Positions 39,345 through 49,960 of a DNA stretch of 64,000 nt are shown here, piece by piece; within the stretch, counting starts at the first letter, position 1, and each line of letters begins with the position of its first letter. Source of the stretch: Dasyornis broadbenti. Taxonomy: Eukaryota; Chordata; Aves; Passeriformes; Dasyornithidae. Both the position numbers and the translations under genes were made by a program. Location of the stretch: the NCBI GenBank assembly GCA_013397935.1, contig VZRN01005382.1, forward strand, positions 10,287 to 74,286, given 5' to 3'. The notes beneath the pieces were generated by a model. That model worked only from the letters and a program-made list of their open reading frames with translations, was not told the origin of the DNA and made no database searches.

Positions 39345-42019
39345 CTGGCAGGTCAAGGCGAAAGAGCCCGTAAGTATGACATTACTGATATTGTTATAGG
39401 AGCGTCAGCTTTAGAAATAGAGCACCTGAGATGTGCTATGTAAAAAGCTGCCTCACTGAAAAAACACAACCCCCATACAAAAATCGAATGATATTTCACA
39501 GCTGTCATACAAATGGAGAGCCTGTAACAGTAGCGGGAAGTGTTTGAAGAAAATGGCAGAATCCGGGAATGGTTTGGGTTGGAAGGGACCACAAAGATCA
39601 TCCATGGGCGGGGACACCTCCCACTATCCCAGGTTACTCCAAGCCCCAGTGTCCAACCTGGCAGCCACAGCTGCTCTGGGAAACTATATAAAAAAACCCC
39701 CAATTACACTCTTTGTACTACAGTCAATAAAATCATGCAAATACGCTGGCTGTACGTTTTCCTGAAAGCCACGCTGAACTTTTTAAGCTTTAGTACCTGA
39801 ACTTGTTTGCTCTTCCAGCATGAAAAGGGTGTGTGATATCAGCCGGCACCAGTGCCAGACACCAATTGCGCTGCGCGGGTGTCAGGTGTCAAAATGGCTT
39901 TGACAGAAAATGGAAAATTGAATTAAAACAGATTTTGGAGAGAGACAGCAGCTGTCATTTCCTAGAACATGTAGGAATGCGGTCATAAAAAAGGTAAAAA
40001 AGAGGGAAAATAAGTCAAAGTAGTTACCGAGGTCTTTCAGTTTGTGCACATTGAGCTTCCCAGGCCGGGGCTTCTCTTCCAGCACGAAGCCGAAGGAGGG
40101 CACGCGGTGGAACAGGCGGAACGCTCTCAGAACCAGCTGCTCATCCTCCAGCAGCAGGTAGGAGTCCTCCCCTGGATCCAGGTGCAGAATCCTCCCTGGG
40201 GGGCCCTGGGGAGCTGCCCCGTCTCTGTCCAAGCCGGAGAAGTCCCTGAACTCTTCTGCGGGGCACTGGTCCCGCGTGGGGACCAGCTCGTGCACAGCGT
40301 AGGGAAAGGGCAGCTGCGCGTGGGACAGCTCCAGGCTCCTCCAGAGGAAGCTCCGCAGCCCCAGTGGCCCATAAATATCAACAGGGGCTTTGCTGGGGTC
40401 AGGGTTGCTCTGCAGGCTGAGGGTGCACAGCAGCCCAGGAAGTCCAAAAAAGTGGTCGCCGTGGAGATGAGTTATGAAAATCTTGGTAATTCTGGCTATT
40501 GATTAGAACAACAGGGAAAGATAAAACCGGGGAAAGACAGGAAAATACACAATGTAACTACTCAGAAATAATCACCTTTTGGCAAGACATTTGAAATAAG
40601 CAAGGAGGGAAACGAAAACAAAACCAATGTTTAAGAAACAAATCCCAACCCAAGAGGTATTTTTTTCCCCATCCCTTCCCCACAAGGCTTATTTTGGCCT
40701 GATTTGCCAAGAAAAAAGGCTGTAGAGATGGAAGTTTTAGTTCCTTCTAAGCCAAGCATGGAATGGAACCAACTGGTGGCACCTGCCATGTTAAATGCAA
40801 GGAAGTGCTGGGAAGCATTTCGGCTTAAATGCGACAGGAGAACTGCAGATTTACGAGGAACACAGCACACAACTGGTGTTGCTCCTCCTTTTGACCCTGG
40901 CACACGAAACGAACAAAGCTTTGAGAAAACCCAAAACCAAAACCAACAAACCAGCTTGCAGTTTTGGTTTCAAAGCTTTGAAAGAGGCAGGAACCCCACC
41001 GTTCCTGACCAGTTCCTTCGAAACAAATGCAAAATCGCACGGGAAATGCCTGGGCTCTGTCTCGTGCCCGGGCTGTCTCGCCCCAGCTGCCTCCCTTGCT
41101 GGCCCGGCCCTTGCAGGGTCAGAAAAGCCCAGAACTTTCTCTCTTCACGGACACACACACTTCACTCAAGCTGCCTCAGACTCCTTTGCTGAGCTCCCGC
41201 TCTCACACAGCAAGACATTTGCTCCAGCGTCTGTTGGGACCGAGCCAGAGGAATGACAGAATCTCCTTTTGTTTCAAGACAAACTTAGTAAAAATCAGTG
41301 AATTTAGCAGACGTCATTAAGTTCCCTGATAGGGTCAGATTTTGGAGGAGCGGGAGCTTGTACTTGCGTCTGTAACTGACAATTCATCTTCACGGCTTGG
41401 GAGCCAGAAGTCAGCTCCTGCTGCTGCGGGCTGTGGAAGCACAGTGACCGAAGGTGAGCTTTATTTCCAATTTATTTGCCAAAATGTAAAAGTTACCGCA
41501 AACACACACAGCCTCACTTGAAAAGTAACATTTAGCCATGGCAGGTCTCGTCTCGAGCTGCCTCCAGACAAACAACAAACCCTTCCTGTTCCAAGCTGGT
41601 CTGTGGTCCCCGTTTGAAATCACCAAGCCCAAGGAATTAATTCAGGAAAGTTTGGTTCTGGAAGGCAATTCCTTACCGAGGGGCAATCAGGGATCACTGC
41701 AGAGCAGGTTCAGCAGCTGCCGCCCAGGGCAGCCCCCGCAGCTCGGGCCTGTTACTCTGCATTCAAACACCCCCAGGAGCTCCAACGAGGACAGAGCTTT
41801 TTGTTCAGATCTCACGGAACTTCTCCCCTTCCCTCATCAAAATGCCTGCCAGCAGCACAAACCTGCTCTGAGGTGGCTCCTCATGAGCTGCGTCTGCGTG
41901 CCCTCCCCGCAGTCGAAGAGCCAGCACTGCCCTTCCCTGCGCAGCACCAGCGCCGACGCGCCCCTGCTTGGGGAGGGATAGGCGGAGCCCGTGCCCAGGA
42001 AAGTGATGTCCAGAGACAT
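38905..42019 (-). CDS. ELAC1: ELAC1, short-form tRNase Z (zinc phosphodiesterase), complete in 3 coding exons
   Basis: Metallo-beta-lactamase fold endonuclease of the short tRNase Z class. It acts on tRNA 3' ends; the human enzyme removes 2',3'-cyclic phosphates in tRNA repair. Exons: 42019-41863, 40495-40028, 39344-38905; 1065 bp, 354 residues plus TGA. The start MSLDITFLGTG fits the family's MSMDVTFLGTG. The metal-binding motif HLHGDH gives His62, His64, Asp66 and His67. Later ligands are Asp253 (LGDCSG) and His313 (LTHFSQRY), at the same numbers as in human. Human ELAC1 has 363 residues; the missing nine lie after RYKP, where this protein runs RYKPANVAELKRQ. Exon 2 uses acceptor aatag|CC rather than the AG four bases later, which would break the frame. 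Confidence 0.96.
39345..40027 (-). other. ELAC1 intron 2
   Basis: 683 bp intron between exons 2 and 3, holding a short CR1 piece at 39545-39685. Confidence 0.9.
39545..39685 (-). mobile_element. Short CR1-type LINE fragment in ELAC1 intron 2
   Basis: Starts GGGAATGGTTTGGGTTGGAA and continues to CAGCCACAGCTGCTCTGGGA. Only the last roughly 140 bp of the element are left, with an internal deletion. Confidence 0.85.
40028..40495 (-). CDS. ELAC1: ELAC1 coding exon 2
   Basis: 468 bp, residues 53-208. It carries RITKIFITHLHGDHFFGL, the LCTLSLQS segment and, at its end, RPGKLNVHKLKDL. Acceptor ctaatcaatag|CC, donor CTCG|gtaact. Confidence 0.95.
40496..41862 (-). other. ELAC1 intron 1 (between coding exons)
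   Basis: 1.4 kb intron with no recognised internal feature. Confidence 0.85.
41863..42019 (-). CDS. ELAC1: ELAC1 coding exon 1
   Basis: 157 bp, residues 1-52 plus one base. It includes the beta-strand FLGTGSAYPSPSRG and the DCGEGTQTQL segment near the active site. Donor GCAG|gtttgt. The leader upstream is not resolved, and a noncoding exon may lie farther right. Confidence 0.95.
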
Positions 42020-42057
42020 CCCGAGCGGGGAACAGCACCTGGAAGAGAGATTTGGAG

Positions 42058-42350
42058 CTGCTGGGTGTCAGCTGCTGCTCTCTGCTCCCTGTGACCAGGG
42101 ACAGAACCCAGGGAACGGCTGGAGCTATGCCAGGGTCAGGTTGGCCATCAGGGAAAGGCTCTTCCCCCAGAGGGTGCTGGGCACTGCCCAGGCTCTCCAG
42201 GGAATGGGCACAGCCCCGAGGCTGCCAGAGCTCCAGGGGCCTTTGGAAAACAGGCACAGGGTGGGACTGTTGGGATGTCTGTGCAGGGCCAGGAGTGGGA
42301 TTTGATTATCCTAGTGGGTCCCTTTCAACTCAGGATATTCTGTGATTCCA
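42058..42350 (+). mobile_element. CR1-type LINE fragment, subfamily C
   Basis: Plus-oriented; contains CTCTTCCCCCAGAGGGTGCT and ends at AACTCAGGATATTCTGTGAT, the typical CR1 3' end. It begins only about 40 bp upstream of the ELAC1 start codon. Confidence 0.85.
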
Positions 42351-43189
42351 CGTATTTATGCACGGAAACCAACAAACATTTTTGTTTTAAATGAAGGCAT
42401 CCTCCATAGTTCAGTGTGAGGATCAAATTCCCCTTCCCTTAAAGCATAAAAATAAAACCTCCCTGCAGTAGGATATGACATTGTTCACAAGCAGAGATTT
42501 CCCTTTTATGTCAGTGGAAGGTTGCAAGCACACAGCCCAAGCGTAAGACCTTCATGGATTACCAGAAAAAACAGCCCTACCCAGTTGGAACAGCTCTAAT
42601 CTCTAATCCCACTATTACTTTATTCCTCTGAGCTCTGTTTAAATGCTGAGTTCTCCTGCGGGTGCCCTCCCTCTAGAAGCCTTTCCAGAACGGCTCTCAC
42701 CACGCAGCCCCTGCTGGCATTTAAACACCATTCCTGGATGCCCGGAGTGGGCAGCCCAGAAATGCAGAGGGGGAAGTTCGCTTCCCACAGAACAACCTCC
42801 GAGCCCACAAGAGGCAGGAGTGACCCCAGCGCTGCGTGGCAGGCCAGGGAACCCCTGTTTCGGCCCGAGTGCCTGTACAGCCAGCTGTCCTAGGCTCGTT
42901 GTTTGTGACATTATCCTCTGGAAGTGTCTAGATGACGAGCCTGGCTGGCCTGCAGGAGCAGCACAGCCTTTGGAAAACTGCATTAGGAGCAGAACGCCCA
43001 CCTCACGGGGTGTGCTTTCTCCAGCCTTAGTCTTCCCAGAATTTGCTCCTGCCTTGTTCTCAGGAGTATTTCAACTGATTTAAAACTCCAGCTGCCTAAA
43101 CATCTTAAGATACCCTTCAAAAGAATTACCATTTCTCAACTTAGCTGTTTTTAGAAGAGTTTCCACAACCTGCCAACTCTTCTTCCCTG

Positions 43190-43410
43190 GCAGAGGGTTG
43201 TGAGGGTGGGGAGGCCCTGTGCCAGGGTGCCCAGAGCAGCTGTGGCTGCCCCTGGATCCCTGGCAGTGTCCAAGGCCAGGCTGGACAGGGCTTGGAGCAG
43301 CCTGGGACAGTGGGATGTTCCTGCCCATGGCAGGGGGTGGCACTGGAAGAGCTTTGAGGCCCCTCTAACCCAAACCAGCCTGGGATTCTGGAATTTTAAA
43401 AGAAAGCACT
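43190..43410 (+). mobile_element. CR1-type LINE 3' fragment, subfamily B
   Basis: Plus-oriented; GAGGGTGGGGAGGCCCTG through GGCACTGGAAGAGC to AACCCAAACCAGCC. 5'-truncated. Confidence 0.9.
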
Positions 43411-43574
43411 CTCTTCCCTGGTGACCTTGCAGGGTCCTCCCAAGCATGCCAAGGTGCAACTTGACCTTGGGGGCTCAGGGGGAGCAATTATAAATGTCCA
43501 TTACACCCCAAAATGCAGAAATAAACACTGCAAATGCAAATATTTGCATTTTCTTTTTCCTCTGTGTAAAATCA

Positions 43575-43903
43575 TGGACTCAGACAAGAATTGAATGGTT
43601 TGGATTGGAAGAAACCGTGAAAACACTTGCATTCCAACCTCCCTGCCATGGGCAGGGACACCTTTCACTATCCCAGGCTGCTCCAAGCCCTGTCCAGCCT
43701 GGCCTTGGACACTGCCAGGGATCCAGGGGCAGCCACAGCTGCTCTGGGCACCCTGGGCCAGGGCCTCCCCACCCTCACAGCCAGCAATTCCTTCCCAATA
43801 TCCCATCCATCCCTGCCCTCTGGCACTGGGAAGCCATTGCCTGTGTCCTGTCCCTCCATGCCTTGTCCCCAGTCCCTCTGCAGCTCTCCTGGAGCCCCTT
43901 TAG
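43575..43903 (-). mobile_element. CR1-type LINE 3' fragment, subfamily B, left arm of inverted pair
   Basis: Starts GAATGGTTTGGATTGGAA and runs to CTCCTGGAGCCCCTTTA, where the similarity breaks off abruptly into CpG-rich sequence. Inverted relative to 44586-44906. Confidence 0.9.
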
Positions 43904-44097
43904 GCATCACCGACACCGACCTCCCCTCAGCCACCCCCGACTCCGCCCGCGCTTTCCGGCCCGGGGCTCGGGGCATGGGGACACACAGCGGGTTCCAGCG
44001 GGGCCCGGGGACACGGGGATGGGGTCTCGGGTCTGGGTCGGGCTCGGCCCAGCTCCCGGCCCCGACCCCGGCCAGGCCCAGGCCTACCTCCCTCCCC
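43904..44097 (-). promoter_or_regulatory. ELAC1: CpG-rich block, candidate ELAC1 promoter
   Basis: CpG-dense sequence ended by a gap. On the minus strand it holds GGCCGGAAAGCGCGGGCGGA (43943-43962), an ETS-like CCGGAA next to a GC box. It lies 1.9 kb upstream of the ELAC1 start codon, where a noncoding exon and promoter would fit. Role inferred. Confidence 0.4.
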
Positions 44098-44336
44098 NNN
44101 NNNNNNNNNNNNNNNNNNNNNNNNNNNNNNNNNNNNNNNNNNNNNNNNNNNNNNNNNNNNNNNNNNNNNNNNNNNNNNNNNNNNNNNNNNNNNNNNNNNN
44201 NNNNNNNNNNNNNNNNNNNNNNNNNNNNNNNNNNNNNNNNNNNNNNNNNNNNNNNNNNNNNNNNNNNNNNNNNNNNNNNNNNNNNNNNNNNNNNNNNNNN
44301 NNNNNNNNNNNNNNNNNNNNNNNNNNNNNNNNNNNN
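44098..44336. other. Assembly gap, 239 N
   Basis: Unknown bases between the CpG-rich block and the right CR1 copy. Confidence 0.99.
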
Positions 44337-44906
44337 GGGCAGCAGGGGAGGGGGAGATTCTGCCCCTCTGCCCCCTCAGGTGAGACCCCACCTGCAGAGC
44401 TGCCCCAGCCCTGGGCAACAACAGCACAAGGAGCTGGAGCTGCTGCAGCCAGCCCAGAGGAGGCCACAGAGATGCTGCCAGGGCTGGAGCCCCTCTGCCC
44501 TGGAGCCAGGCTGGGAGAGCTGGGGCTGCTCACCTGGACAAGAGAAGGCTCCAGGGAGAGCTCAGAGCCCCTGGCAGGGTCTAAAGGGGCTCCAGGAGAG
44601 CTGCAGAGGGACTGGGGACAAGGCATGGAGGGACAGGACACAGGCAATGGCTTCCCAGTGCCAGAGGGCAGGGATGGATGGGATATTGGGAAGGAATTGC
44701 TGGCTGTGAGGGTGGGGAGGCCCTGGCCCAGGTTTCCCAGAGCAGCTGTGGCTGCCCCTGGATCCCTGGCAGTGTCCAAGGCCAGGCTGGACAATGGGGC
44801 TTGGAGCAGCCTGGGACAGTGGAAGGTGTCCCTGCCCATGGCAGGGGTGGCACCAGATGAGCTTTAAGGTTCCCTTCCAACTCAAGCCATCCTCTGATTC
44901 CATGAG
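44337..44906 (+). mobile_element. CR1-type LINE 3' fragment, subfamily B, right arm of inverted pair
   Basis: Plus-oriented, from the gap edge (GGGCAGCAGGGGAGGGGGAG) to AACTCAAGCCATCCTCTGAT. Its 5' end is hidden in the gap. A short older piece in the opposite orientation may follow at 44907-45000 (ACCTTAAAGACCATCACATC). Confidence 0.92.
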
Positions 44907-44999
44907 TCCAGGAAAAGACCTTAAAGACCATCACATCCAACCATTTACAAAGCCCCTTGGGAAAGGGCCTTGTTCCAATCCTGGATAGGTCAAGTGTTA

Positions 45000-47900
45000 T
45001 TTTTTTTTCAGAATAAAGAACATCAGGTACGACTTACGCAAAGGGAATGCATTTTACTAAGAAAATAGAAGACTGGGACACACATTTCAATAGAGTTACA
45101 ACGTTATAAAGTAGGAAGAAACCCCAACCAGTTCACATTTTACACACAGTTTTAGTTTCAGCTGAGCAATGACCCTCCCAGGCAGAGCCAACCCCATGCC
45201 AATCAGGCTGGAACTGTTCTCACAAGCGCCCCAGCAGGCTTACATTGATTTGTGTAAGGTAGATATGTTTAAGATAGAAATAAATGTAGATTATTTTGCT
45301 GTTTTGTTGACAAGCCAGCCCTCTTTAGTCCTAAGAGTAATTTTATTCCTGTTAGGAAGGATCTGCTTGAAGGATGGATGACTCAAAGTCAATGGTACGT
45401 GGAGAGCCGAGTTCAATCTAGTGCCTTGCGCTCACCCAGAGCATCCGCAGGGTCCCGGTATCGCGCTGATGTGTCTCTTGGCAGCAGGCAGGTAGGTCAA
45501 GGTGTGCCCACATGGAACTCACGTCCCTTCAGCAGCAGCAGCTGAGTTGCTTTGCTCACGTTCAGCTGTCAGGCAGGTGCAATTAGAGCTTTGCTCTGCG
45601 TTTCCTTCTCGCTCCCGTATTCTGTGGAACACCATCCCTGCCCACTGCATATGGCTGTTAAGGAATGCGAGAGCAGCACGAACCTTCCCAAAGAGAGTCC
45701 AGAAATGACAGTGGTTTTCCTCAGCTCAGGAAGCGCTGGCAGTGAGACAGGAGTCCAAACTGTTCCCGCAGTCTGACCTGAGAGTCCCGCAGATGCCTTC
45801 ACCGGACTGGCAGAGGAGCTCAGCCCTGCAACTCGGCAGGCGAGAGAGCCCGGAGCAAATGAGAAACAGCTTGGCCCGCCTGAGGCCCAGAGTCAGCTGA
45901 ATTAAAACACAGGGTTAGAGCTGCACAAGTGATCCCCACGCTCCCACAGGAACAGTCGCCACGGAGGGCTCCCAAGGAGAAACTAAAAGGTGTATGTATC
46001 TTTGCAGCTACTACCGGAGGAGTGTGACAGAGTTACTTTATCCCCATAAAACAGCGTGCTGGAAACAACAGTACAAGAGGAAGACACGCACATACCACAG
46101 GAAACCTGTTACACACCACTCTGCATGTAGTGTCGCTCGGTTTGAAGCTTGGAAAACAAACACAACGCATCAGGATGCATCACTGTTCACAAACGTAACT
46201 GAGAGATTGTGCCACGAGTCACACTGGGGGGTTAAAATCTATCAGACACAACATTTTAATAGTTCTTCTACATGTCACGTTGGCACCTGGGCAGAGGCTT
46301 CAGGAACACACAAGCCCTTGTAGCATCTTTGAACAAAACCACACGCATTTTATAAAGAAAGGCTGTGCTTCATTAGCTACCTTCACTCTCCCCTAACCTA
46401 GCAAGAGGCTCAGTCGTGCTCCTGTTGATTTCAAGGATGCAAATACTGGACAAATCCTGGGAAAGACTGACCTCAGTGCAAGTTCCTGATCCTCTCGGAA
46501 GGGTTCTGCATACCCCAAGGAGACATGGAAGACGGTCGTCTGGAGGGCTGTGTGACAAGCTGGAGCACTGGCTGTCCTGTGGCTGATGTATTTTTTTAAC
46601 TTAACACTATGTAACATGACAAAATGCATCCTGGTGACACCTGTTTCCCTTTGCATACTGTGTAAGAGAATTTTCTGTACAGATAAAGATCAGTAAATAC
46701 TTCTCAATAAGCCAGCAAACAGAAAAAAAAAAAATCATGTTAAGTAGAATATGAAAAAGGAAACTGTGTTCCTTACTAGGCAGCAAGATTAGCAGTTGTA
46801 ATTAATTCAAGGATTAATTGTACCTGAAGAAAAACTGAACGTGAACCTATGTATCTTAACTTTCCATGTATATTAAAAAAAAAAATTCTGAAGAAGATGA
46901 AAGAGGGAGTGAAGTGGACTTAAAACTCTGTGAGCTGGCACATTACCTGTGGCCAACGGGAAACAATGTCTGCACATCAAGGGGGAAATCCCACCGCGTC
47001 CACACTGCGAGCTCCAGAAGATGCACAGAGCCCGCTCAGACGGAGCCCAGGGGCTGCATGTGCACGGGGCAGGTCTGACTGGCACCGCTCAGCTGCCACA
47101 GCTGGGACAGGGCACAGAGCCAGCCGGGCCTTCTCTGTCCCTGAGCTCCAACGCGCTCCTAACTGCAGCCTACAGCTCCGCTAAGGGCTGCCCGTTCCCT
47201 CACCTGCGCAGTGGGATTTCCAGAAAAATTACTGTGCAGGAACATTTTTCCTTGGGGAAATCCCGCTGCCAGCCGGTTCTCAAGAATCCCTGCCGGCATC
47301 TGCCTGAAGGCAGCAGGGAGCCTGTGCCAGGAAGGGAAGGACTGCACCTGGCAGGACAGGCACCTTCCCTCAGCCCGGCAGCAGCCGCTGCGGATTCCCC
47401 GCCGGGAGCTCCCTTTGGGAACCAGAGTCACTCCTGCCCAAGCAGGAGCCCTGCTGCTCACAGGTAACGCTGCTTTCCCAGGCTCCAGGGTGTCCTGAGT
47501 GCTACAATGGCCACTGATTAGGGACAATAACTGCAATTCTTGCCTGAAAATAAGATCATCACACTGAAGGGGTGGACGCAGATCTTTATTTCCTAAGTCA
47601 GAGTTAGGGACTGATTCCCCTGCCCCTGTGATCATTCCTAGCTGGGACATGAGATCAGTGTGCATTGGGTATTTTTGTTACTCATCTGCCTAATGAGGCT
47701 GTTGGCAGAAGGGAGGAAGTGTGTGCTCCCAGCGCACTGGAATCCAGTGATGCAAAACTCCGCTGGCACAGTACAACAGGCTTCAGATAGAGCTCAGTTT
47801 TCAGAAGGCAAAAACAATTTGTACATTGAATAAATAATTTTTTTTTTCAGTAAGATCACTAATTTAAATACAATAAAAACAAGGCATAGCAAAAATAGAT

Positions 47901-49078
47901 GAAAAAAAGTGTTCTTTGTAAAAACCTCCTATGTGTGTGTTGGTGTCTTTTGTACATCTACTTACAAGTGCAAGTTCCTATCCACGTACATCGCCCGACT
48001 CAGCAATGCAGCACTTCCAGCCCCACCACACAACACTTTACCACAGCTTGAATACCACAGCTTTTTCCCCACATCACTGCTTTCTGTGTTTATATAATCA
48101 GTCTTCTTTGCCCGCTTAGGCAGAGCCTTCCCAAAGTTTACTGTTCTTTGTATGAACGTAATTTTAAAACCAGAGATTAGGCTGTAGGGCGCCTAAGGGG
48201 GTACTGAGACCATTTTCCCTGCTCTGTTCTGGGCCCGTTCTGCGGAGGCTACATTTTCCTGTATAACGGAGGGCAGGAGAGCAGTGCTTGCCATGGGTAA
48301 ATCCTGAGCAGGAGTTACGTTCTCTCTTTGGATTTCAGCTTCACGTTGGCCAGTACAGCGCTGGCACATCTGCCCGCTCATTTACTGTTGCCCTTCCCTT
48401 GCCCTGAAGCAGCAAGCCGTGGCACAGCACGGTTCCTGCCGCAGAGCCCGCATCCAGGGCCTGCGGCCCTCACGGGTGCCCCTGCCTGCTCCTCAGGAGT
48501 GACGAGGGCAGCTCAGCCTCACACCGGTGGAATCGCAAGGGACGGGCGCTGTGGGTCCGTAACAAACCCGCAGTGCTACCCACGGCGAGGAAAAACTCTA
48601 CGTGAAGTTTTTGTTCTCACACAAGAACTGTGACAAACTGGACCTGTAAATAAATGGAGGGACTAAGTTGGAGTGATCAACGCAGAGCTGGCAGGCACTG
48701 CATCTTCTGAGCCCAGTACTGACCTGAACACACAGGACTGAGGGCACAGGAAACATTCAGTCAGACTGGTGTAAATGTGTGTGTAAGGAGCTGCCGGACA
48801 AAAATTCCTGCTCCAGCCTCATCAGCTGCCTGGGGGTTGTTTGTTCAAACTGAGTCCACTTTGGAGCGTTTGAGGCAGCAATGTCATAAAACATCACACA
48901 CGAGTCTCTTTGTGAGAACAAGGGGATGTAAGGGAGAAAACACCTGACTTAGAAGAAACAGAGTCTTGGGGGAAAAAAAAAAAAAAAAATCCTTTGGTAC
49001 ATCATCTTGCAGTCCACTCTGTAAAATCTCTAAAAGATTTCTATAAATTACTTCAGGTCCTACTTTTACCCGATAAAA
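45000..49078. other. ME2-ELAC1 intergenic sequence
   Basis: 4 kb with no recognised exon or RNA gene. Scattered GC-rich patches (47.0-47.5 kb, 48.4-48.6 kb) and AT-rich stretches (45.0-45.4 kb, 46.6-46.9 kb, 47.8-48.1 kb). Confidence 0.7.
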
Positions 49079-49084
49079 TTTATT
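49079..49084 (-). terminator. ME2: ME2 candidate poly(A) signal AATAAA
   Basis: TTTATT on plus, the first AATAAA in transcript sense after the ME2 stop. Implies a 3' UTR of about 730 nt. Signal only. Confidence 0.45.
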
Positions 49085-49810
49085 CTGTGACAGCACGGCT
49101 TTGTTTTTAAAAGCTATTAAGTGATTAATATTATTTTCAGGCTTCCCAAGGGCAATTTGAACTAGTTCACATTTTTCCTGAGAACAGATGTGATGAAAAC
49201 AAAACTGCAAACTTTGCTGCAGACTCCACACGTGTACATCTTGCTGCTCCTCAAGGAAACAGCAGCCAGTGCCACAAGGATGTCTGGACGTGGGCATCTT
49301 TAAAGATTAACACAGAAAGCCCATGAGACTTTTAAAGCCGTCTTTAAGTGCTGTTTTCTTTTTTTGACCAGTGGTCTCCCTTGATGTCACAGGTAATGCA
49401 GTGTGACACCACCAGGACAATTAGAAGACTGATTATTAAAGGCAGAAATAAATCATTCTGGAGCTCAGCAGTGATGAGAGAGCTACAGTTCAATCATCAA
49501 GCACATGTAGCTAAAATATCGTTAATGGAATTCTTCAGTGTGGTGCTGGCTCTAAGCTAGAAATGCAATGTCATTATTTAAATTAATTTTGGAGGTCTCT
49601 CTCATCCCTGTGGCAGATGCCATCATCCATACAGTTTATCAGGTACTTGGGAGAAATCAAGAGTAAAACAGGGTATAAGGGCGGAAAAAAAAAGGCAACA
49701 AAATGAGCGGAAATAAATTAGAGGAGTCAAAGATCACGATTTAACTTGATCTGAGAAAGGGATCCCTGCAGAGTAGGAGGTACTGCCTGAGGAGTGCGCG
49801 TGGTGGCACA

Positions 49811-49960
49811 TCAATGGACCTTGGACTCGGGCCAGTCGTACACGTCCGGCATGAAGGACTCGTACTCGTAGGTCCAGACCTTGGAGCGGATGTAGCGGTT
49901 CTTGTCGGCGGGCTCGGGGTAGTGGAAAGCCATGTTGTTGGCGTACAGGAACTCCATCAC
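49811..49960 (-). CDS. ME2: ME2 terminal exon 16
   Basis: 150 bp, VMEFLYANNMAFHYPEP through DVYDWPESKVH, then TGA. The C-terminal tail differs from and is shorter than human (WPESASSPPVITE as recalled). Acceptor tttcaccctcag|GTG. Confidence 0.95.
   Translation of the reverse strand: MMEFLYANNMAFHYPEPADKNRYIRSKVWTYEYESFMPDVYDWPESKVH

Noticed and set aside
43494..44867. 457-codon plus-strand open frame
   Set aside because: Runs through two CR1 fragments and 239 Ns; equivalent frames recur in other CR1 copies, so it is retroposon sequence.
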